Shown here: in pieces, positions 6,821 to 11,138 of the stretch | Layout: every line of letters begins with the position of its first letter | Position numbering within the stretch: position 1 is the stretch's first letter | DNA from: JBFELO01 sp041552055 | GTDB taxonomy: Bacteria; Acidobacteriota; Thermoanaerobaculia; Thermoanaerobaculales; Sulfomarinibacteraceae | NCBI GenBank assembly: GCA_041552055.1 | Contig: JBFELO010000147.1 | Span: 1 to 11,138 of the forward strand | Direction: 5' to 3' | DNA length: 11,138 nucleotides | Position numbers and translations under genes: made by a program | The notes under the pieces: model-generated | What the model saw: only the letters and a program-made list of their open reading frames with translations | Told to the model about the DNA's origin: nothing | Database searches by the model: none

Positions 6821-6889
6821 CAAAGAGCACAGACACTGTCGCGAAACGATCTCAGAATCCTGACGACTTTCAACACGGGAGGGATCACC

Positions 6890-7078
6890 ATGAAGCGCAA
6901 CGTGGGTTCTGCGGATCGATTCGCGAGGATCGCGCTCGGCCTCGGCATCATCGCTGCCGGTGTCGCTTACCAGAGCTGGATAGGCGCCATCGGCATCGTG
7001 CCGCTGGCCACCGCCGCGATCGGCTGGTGCCCCGCCTACCTGCCGTTCGGGATCTCCACCTCCCTCACGGCCGAGTGA
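6890..7078 (+). CDS. DUF2892 (YgaP-type) small inner-membrane protein
   Basis: This 62-residue protein has the DUF2892 layout: an N-terminal MKRNVGSADRFARIALG, then two TM helices (about 13-27 and 30-50) separated by a tight turn, with the conserved WCPAYLPFGIST near the end. The family is the membrane part of E. coli YgaP (there fused to a rhodanese domain) and also occurs as free-standing proteins, often near thiol or sulfur genes. Here no rhodanese is attached. A strong ribosome site (GGAGG, 6878-6882) lies 7 nt before the ATG. It follows the Crp/Fnr gene in the same direction. Confidence 0.88.
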   Translation: MKRNVGSADRFARIALGLGIIAAGVAYQSWIGAIGIVPLATAAIGWCPAYLPFGISTSLTAE

Positions 7079-7110
7079 CGCGTTCGGCGATCGTTCGGGC
7101 GGCTCGCAGT

Positions 7111-7126
7111 GGTCGCCCGCGCGACC
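7111..7126. terminator. Weak hairpin between convergent genes
   Basis: GGTCGC (7111-7116) and GCGACC (7121-7126) form a perfect 6-bp GC-rich stem with a 4-nt loop, between the stop of the DUF2892 gene (plus) and the stop of mntP (minus). No T run follows on either strand, so it is at best a partial terminator. Confidence 0.25.
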
Positions 7127-7148
7127 CCCGCCGGAGGTGGCGCACCGA

Positions 7149-7715
7149 TCAGCCACCGGCGAGGTGCGAGATGACGATCCGGAGCCCGATGGCGACCAGC
7201 AGCGCGCCGCCGACCACCTCCATCCAGCGCCCGAAGCGGTCCCCCAGCCGGCTCCCGAGCGCGGCGCCCAGCATCGTCAGCAGCCCAGCCGTGAGACCGA
7301 TCACCGCGCTCGGCAGCCAGATTCGGACGCCGAGCGCGGCAAAGCTCAATCCCACCGCCAGGGCGTCGATGCTGGTGGCCACCGACAGCACCACCAGTGA
7401 CAGGCCCCGGGTCGGGTCGAGGCGCACACTCACGTCGCGGCCGCGTCGCAGCCCGGACGCGAGCATCCGTCCGCCGACGAAGGCGAGCAGGCCGAAGGCG
7501 AGCCAGTGGTCCCAGGCTTTGATCCAGCGCTCCACCGACATCCCGCCGTACCAGCCGAGGACCGGCATCATTGCCTGGAACAGGCCGAAGTGCCACGCGA
7601 GCCGGAACGTCTGGCGTTCGCTCACCCGACCAAGGCCGACGCTGATCGCGATCGCGGCCGCGAACGCGTCCATCGCCAGGCCGACCGCAATGCCGAGGAG
7701 CAACCACCATGCCAT
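7149..7715 (-). CDS. mntP: Manganese efflux pump MntP
   Basis: This 188-residue inner-membrane protein has six predicted TM helices in two pseudo-repeated halves. Each half carries a conserved acidic motif: GLAMDAFA with Asp16 and ATSIDALAVG with Asp117. These match the MntP (YebN) family of Mn2+ exporters, in which the Asp residues are needed for transport. The length is standard. It starts 38 bp after the stop of the four-TM protein gene on the same strand, so it appears to be the last gene of the operon. That gap is too short for the yybP-ykoY Mn2+ riboswitch that precedes mntP in many bacteria, so control would come from the operon promoter. The ribosome site is weak. Confidence 0.92.
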   Translation of the reverse strand: MAWWLLLGIAVGLAMDAFAAAIAISVGLGRVSERQTFRLAWHFGLFQAMMPVLGWYGGMSVERWIKAWDHWLAFGLLAFVGGRMLASGLRRGRDVSVRLDPTRGLSLVVLSVATSIDALAVGLSFAALGVRIWLPSAVIGLTAGLLTMLGAALGSRLGDRFGRWMEVVGGALLVAIGLRIVISHLAGG

Positions 7716-7753
7716 CAGGTTTCAGCTCACGTCCCGTGGGAATGGATGGTAGC

Positions 7754-8227
7754 CTATCTCACTCCGGGTTCGTCGAGCTCCGGCTCACCGTCGCGAGATG
7801 ACGCGCGGCCGCGCACCAGCCAGGTTTTCGCTTGGTGAGCCGCCAGAACCGCCAGCCACACCAGCGAGCTCGCGACGTGGACCACGATCCACACCGTGCG
7901 CCAGTTGGCATCGACCGCGACCTGGATCAGGTACCCGGACGCGGCCATCGGCACGAGCGACACGACCAGACCGATCCCGGTGGACCGACCCTGGCCACCG
8001 TTGCGGTACTTCGCCGACACGTGCCGGCTCCAGATCAGTCCGGCAGCGAAGAGCAGCAGCGGCGCCGCCAGCACGTGCAGATGCTGGACGTGCGGCTGCC
8101 ACGGATGGTTGACGACCGACCACTCGTCGGATGGGGTCATCAGGTAGCGCATCGCCGCGTAGACGAGTCCCGTGCCGCCAACGAGACCGTTGGCGAGGTG
8201 GAGGAACAGCCGCTCGGCCCTGGTCAA
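7754..8227 (-). CDS. Four-TM cytochrome b-like (DUF4405-like) membrane protein
   Basis: From a TTG start the product is 157 residues with four TM helices at about 7-28, 50-67, 84-103 and 110-131. Histidines lie in or near the helices: His10, His49/His51, His69, His117 and His131. This is the pattern of small quinol-linked b-type cytochromes, and DUF4405 is my closest match. The tail (about 138-157) is polar. The TTG overlaps the stop of the FMN-binding gene (TTGA, 4 bp), which favours translational coupling. In this setting it would supply electrons from the quinone pool to the periplasmic flavoprotein. Heme binding is inferred from the His pattern only, and the family assignment is tentative. 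Confidence 0.72.
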   Translation of the reverse strand: MTRAERLFLHLANGLVGGTGLVYAAMRYLMTPSDEWSVVNHPWQPHVQHLHVLAAPLLLFAAGLIWSRHVSAKYRNGGQGRSTGIGLVVSLVPMAASGYLIQVAVDANWRTVWIVVHVASSLVWLAVLAAHQAKTWLVRGRASSRDGEPELDEPGVR

Positions 8228-8799
8228 CGGTCGCCGCCAGTCCCCATGACCGCGTGGATCGCGAGCACCCGGCGTACCGCCTCGGTGGTTGCGCGGGCGG
8301 TGAGCGTGGCGCCGGTCACCGGTCGGATGTCGCGCTTGAGAGCCAGCTCGTCGGAAAGTCGCTCACCCTCGAACTGTCCGTACCAGCTGTCGCGCGGAAT
8401 GTACTCGATCGGTTCGCGAAAAACCACGACCTCCACCCGGCGCACACCACCGTCGGGCTCAAGCACCACCATCAGGGTCTCTGGCAGCGTCCGCACGCGA
8501 TGGGTGTCGAGGTAGGCGTAGCCGACAGGCTGGCCGTCGGTCATGGCCACGAACCTGGTCACCATTGCCCCGGGAAGCTCTCCGCCGCCGGCCGTGGCGA
8601 CTCTCGAAATCTGCTCGTCGGTGAGAAACAGTGTCTCCCTGGTCGTCGCGGCGTCCTGGAACGCCAGTGCGACCGCCTCCTCGACCGTAATCAACACCGT
8701 CGCCGCTGCCACCGACACCAAATTCGCCCCGGCCAGCACCAGGGCGGCACCCGCCACGCTCGCCGCCAGGCGATCAGAAGATGTACCCGAGACCCACAT
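8224..8799 (-). CDS. Exported FMN-binding-domain protein (RnfG/NqrC-type flavin carrier)
   Basis: This 191-residue protein has a hydrophobic N-terminal segment (about 11-35) that serves as a signal peptide or anchor, and an FMN_bind domain in the C-terminal half. The hallmark is VTGATLTARATTEAVRRVL (161-179), whose Thr165 is the expected attachment site for FMN, made by ApbE through a phosphoester bond in this family. The canonical Asp of the ApbE recognition motif (DxxS/TGAT) is Arg159 here, and the nearest Asp is two residues earlier (Asp157). The ATG at 8799 overlaps the porin's end by 26 bp and has no strong ribosome site; a GTG in the hydrophobic segment is an alternative start. An apbE gene lies two genes upstream in the same operon, which supports covalent flavinylation. 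Confidence 0.85.
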   Translation of the reverse strand: MWVSGTSSDRLAASVAGAALVLAGANLVSVAAATVLITVEEAVALAFQDAATTRETLFLTDEQISRVATAGGGELPGAMVTRFVAMTDGQPVGYAYLDTHRVRTLPETLMVVLEPDGGVRRVEVVVFREPIEYIPRDSWYGQFEGERLSDELALKRDIRPVTGATLTARATTEAVRRVLAIHAVMGTGGDR

Positions 8800-10156
8800 T
8801 GAACTGGTCCACCCCGGTGGTCGCCTCGTTGTCCACCTCCTGGTAGTCGAGCTTGATGATCAGCTGCTCGATCGGTTGGTAGGCGAGACCGAGCGTCAGT
8901 ATTCTCCGATCGTTGGCCGGGTTCGACTGGTATCCATCCGGCACCTCGTGCTGGGTGTCGATCGACTCCCAGCGGAGGTAGGGTACGAGTGACCGATCGT
9001 CCCGTCCCCGCAGCAGGTCGTAGCCCCCCTGCAGGTAGGTCCCCTGGAGAACCTCGCCTACCGACGCACTGCCCTCGAGGCCGAGCGCAGCGTTGAGCGC
9101 AGCGACGTCGTCGAGGTCTGCCCGACTGTACAGGCCTCGTAGCTCGAACCCGCGGTACCGGTAGTCCAAGTGGCCCTCCCAGATCACGGTCTTCACGCCG
9201 ATGTCGCCTCCGTCGGCGCCGGTCAGACCCTGCCCGGAGTCGCCCACGTACAATGAGCCCCCTGCCAGCAACCCGGGAACGCCCGTGTAGTCGAATCGAC
9301 CCACCCACGCCAGGTCCTCGGCCTTGGCCTTGGACCCCTTCTGGCGGCCTCCACGCAGGCCGCCGGCCCCGAAACCCGATGCGTCGAGACCGTTCACGAT
9401 GTAGCTCCGGTAGGTGAACCCGCCGACGTCGCCGTAGGCACCGAATCCGTTCTCGCGCCAGGTGGTGGGGATGATCCGGCTTTCGGTCTCCGGCCACTTT
9501 GCACCGAGGAAGACCGTCGGCTCGTGCAGCTCGTTGACGAAACCCATCGGAATCAGCACCAGACCGGCCCTGGCGTTGAACCAGCTCCGATACAGGTAGT
9601 CCACGTATGCGAACTCGACCGACGCCGATCCACTCTCGGACGTGGAGGCGTGCTCGAACTCGATCTCGGAGTTGAACAGAAAACGTTCGTTGAACTTGTA
9701 CCCGAAGTAGAACACCGCCCGCAGCAGGTCGAACTGATCGGTTTTCCCGCTGTCGGAGCCGTCGTCCCGCTCGTCGGCGAACGACTCGTACAACGCCTCA
9801 CCGTAGCCGCCGATCGAGACACCCGATTCCTTCTGGTACACCTTGGAGGCGGCAGGCCCGAGCCCGGGCAGCGCCGCCTCGCGCGAGGCGGTCACGGCGG
9901 CCTCGCCGACCTTCAGATCCTCCACCTCGGCGGCCAGAATCTCGATCTTCCGCTCGATCTCGTCCAGCCGCTGCTCGGCGATCCCGAGCGCGCGCAGCTC
10001 CTCGATCGCCGCTTTCAGCTCGGCGACCTCCTGCTCGAGACGTTCGACCTTGGTCTGGGTGTCGCTCTCCTTACCGAACGCGTGTCGAGGGCACCACGGC
10101 AAGAGACAACCGAGTGCGATCAGAAAACAAACAAAGGTTCTGCTCATCGATTTCAA
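8774..10156 (-). CDS. Outer-membrane porin with N-terminal coiled coil
   Basis: The start is taken as TTG 10156-10154 because GGAGG (10166-10170) lies 9 nt upstream; the ATG at 10147 is 18 nt from that site. The product is 460 residues. It has a signal peptide (1-27, RTFVCFLIALGCLL core, HAFG end), then a coiled coil (about 30-83, rich in Glu, Lys and Leu heptads). From about 112 to 460 it has alternating aromatic beta-strand segments (GGYGEALYESF, AVFYFGYKF, FAYVDYLYRSWF, IIKLDYQEV) and ends in GLGYIF. The terminal Phe is the beta-barrel assembly signal. It resembles phosphate-selective porin O/P or carbohydrate porins, but the substrate cannot be read from the sequence. It overlaps apbE upstream by 86 bp and the FMN-binding gene downstream by 26 bp. 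Confidence 0.85.
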   Translation of the reverse strand: MKSMSRTFVCFLIALGCLLPWCPRHAFGKESDTQTKVERLEQEVAELKAAIEELRALGIAEQRLDEIERKIEILAAEVEDLKVGEAAVTASREAALPGLGPAASKVYQKESGVSIGGYGEALYESFADERDDGSDSGKTDQFDLLRAVFYFGYKFNERFLFNSEIEFEHASTSESGSASVEFAYVDYLYRSWFNARAGLVLIPMGFVNELHEPTVFLGAKWPETESRIIPTTWRENGFGAYGDVGGFTYRSYIVNGLDASGFGAGGLRGGRQKGSKAKAEDLAWVGRFDYTGVPGLLAGGSLYVGDSGQGLTGADGGDIGVKTVIWEGHLDYRYRGFELRGLYSRADLDDVAALNAALGLEGSASVGEVLQGTYLQGGYDLLRGRDDRSLVPYLRWESIDTQHEVPDGYQSNPANDRRILTLGLAYQPIEQLIIKLDYQEVDNEATTGVDQFNVGLGYIF

Positions 10157-11138
10157 CGTCTGCTTCCTCCGTGCAACAGTCCCATGAATCTCGAGGATCA
10201 ACTGGCCTAGCGAAGGACGGGAACCCGCCACGCGGTCGCTCCGCCGGATAGGCCGCAGCGATCACCCGGGCGACGACCGTTGGATCCTCGATCGAGAGAC
10301 GGTCGAGCAGGGATTCGCTCGCCAGGATCTCGACCGCCCCTCCATGATCGATAACGTACACCGCCTCGACGCCCTCCTGCGATTGCAGCCAGCGTGCGCC
10401 GCGCTGCGGGCCCATGGTGAAGAGCGCGGTCGACAGGCAATCTGCCGCCACCGGGTCGGCTGTCAGCACCGTGACCGACCCGAAGTCCGGCGCGGGTCGG
10501 CCACTGTGTGGGTCCAGCAGATGGCCGAGCCGAACGCCGTCGACAAAGATCCCCCGCTCCGCGTTGCCCGAGGTCGCCACCGAGCCCGTCCAGGTCGGTA
10601 GGAAGGCGATGGTGCGAGTCCGATCTCCCGGACTGGCGATCCCGATGTCAGTCCGCGGACACGCGCCCGCGGCGTGCGCCTGACCTCCAAAATCGAACCG
10701 CACACAGTCGGCGCCTTCGGCCAACGCGGCCGTGGAAGCATCGCGCAGCGCCACTCCCTTGCCGAACCCGCCCTCCTCGATGCCGAAGCCACCAGCCAGC
10801 CGTCGGGCATCCAAACCTCGCAGCTCGAACGCGTCCGGATGAGAGCTCGCCAGCGCATCGGCAAGCTCTTCCTCGGAGGGGATTCTGCCGGCTCCTCTCA
10901 GGTCCCAGGCCCGCACCAGGGGCGCGACCGCGGGATTGAACCATCCACCCGTCCGCCGAACCCAGCCGAGCGCCTCTCGAAGATCACGCGCGAGCTCGGA
11001 GGAGAGACCCACCCAGGTTCCCGTCTGGGCGCTGTTCAGCGCCGAAAGCTCCGAATCCGGCCGCCACGTCGACACGCGCCTCTCGGTCGCTTCCACCGCC
11101 TCCAGCGCGGCCTCCGCAGCGGCCATGGCCGTCGACCG
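10071..11138 (-). CDS. apbE: FAD:protein FMN transferase ApbE (5' end outside window)
   Basis: The frame is open to the right edge (RSTA precedes the Met at 11126), and ApbE normally has more sequence before this point (lipoprotein signal and first strand), so the start is missing. Counted from that Met, family motifs are STWRPDSELSALN (19-31), GGFGKGVALRDA (119-130, with Lys123), DFGGQAHAAG (145-154), SVATSGNAERG (182-192), HLLDPHSGRP (202-211) and ADCLSTA (228-234), where Asp229 and Thr233 are expected Mg2+ ligands. ApbE cleaves FAD and attaches FMN to a Thr of exported flavoproteins. The catalytic domain should end near residue 280. About 70 more residues follow, with no family resemblance; the last 28 or so are read out of frame from the porin gene. 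The FMN-binding protein downstream is the likely substrate. Confidence 0.9.
   Translation of the reverse strand, partial: RSTAMAAAEAALEAVEATERRVSTWRPDSELSALNSAQTGTWVGLSSELARDLREALGWVRRTGGWFNPAVAPLVRAWDLRGAGRIPSEEELADALASSHPDAFELRGLDARRLAGGFGIEEGGFGKGVALRDASTAALAEGADCVRFDFGGQAHAAGACPRTDIGIASPGDRTRTIAFLPTWTGSVATSGNAERGIFVDGVRLGHLLDPHSGRPAPDFGSVTVLTADPVAADCLSTALFTMGPQRGARWLQSQEGVEAVYVIDHGGAVEILASESLLDRLSIEDPTVVARVIAAAYPAERPRGGFPSFARPVDPRDSWDCCTEEADVEIDEQNLCLFSDRTRLSLAVVPSTRVR
10166..10170 (-). promoter_or_regulatory. Ribosome binding site favouring a TTG start for the porin
   Basis: GGAGG on the minus strand lies 9 nt before TTG 10156-10154. It is 18 nt from the next ATG (10147), which is too far for normal initiation. 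The site lies inside the apbE tail. Confidence 0.6.

Noticed and set aside
7716..7753. Mn2+ riboswitch (yybP-ykoY) upstream of mntP
   Set aside because: Only 38 bp separate mntP from the preceding gene, too short for the riboswitch, and no matching helices are seen.
9524..10210. Plus-strand open frame of 228 codons
   Set aside because: It is antisense to the porin's coiled-coil and early barrel codons; its regular Leu/Asp pattern mirrors the coiled coil.
1..11138. CRISPR array, tRNA, insertion sequence or integrase
   Set aside because: No regularly spaced direct repeats, no cloverleaf-like segment and no transposase- or recombinase-like protein were seen.

Overview
The window is GC-rich and densely coded. 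It comes from a Gram-negative (diderm) bacterium: it encodes an outer-membrane beta-barrel porin ending in Phe and several proteins with Sec-type signal peptides. The mix of genes (NarL-type two-component pair, CHRD/PKD/cytochrome c fusion, start of a large multicopper-oxidase-like protein, flavinylation genes) fits environmental lineages such as Acidobacteriota, Myxococcota/Desulfobacterota-like groups or Gemmatimonadota. The sequence alone does not fix the phylum. No mobile element, tRNA, rRNA or CRISPR array was seen.

Layout, left to right. (1) 1-290, minus: 5' part of a secreted protein, probably a large multicopper-oxidase-like protein, running off the left edge. (2) 291-504: divergent control region with a consensus -35 box and a 17-bp palindrome over the likely -10 of the next operon. 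(3) 505-2638, plus: a membrane histidine kinase and its NarL/LuxR-family response regulator, overlapping by 11 bp. (4) 2813-3598, plus: a two-TM PAS protein with a coiled coil and no output domain. (5) 3667-3696: an intrinsic terminator for the facing gene. (6) 3722-5878, minus: a secreted fusion of two CHRD domains, a linker region, a PKD domain and a C-terminal cytochrome c-like domain with a CX4CH heme motif. (7) 6152-7078, plus: a Crp/Fnr-family regulator and a small DUF2892 (YgaP-type) membrane protein. (8) 7149 to the right edge, minus: a tightly packed five-gene operon read as apbE (5' end missing) > coiled-coil porin > FMN-binding-domain protein > four-TM cytochrome b-like protein > mntP.

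How the parts may work together. The clearest system is the right-hand operon. ApbE is the flavin transferase that attaches FMN to a Thr in FMN-binding domains outside the cytoplasm, and its likely substrate is two genes downstream. The four-TM protein with several membrane-proximal histidines could pass electrons from the quinone pool to that flavoprotein, and the porin would connect the periplasm to the outside. This looks like an extracytoplasmic flavin-based electron-transfer module whose final acceptor or donor is unknown. MntP (Mn2+ export) closes the operon. The other half of the window carries more exported redox candidates (multicopper-oxidase-like start, CHRD/cytochrome c fusion) together with two regulatory systems (NarL-type pair, Crp/Fnr).
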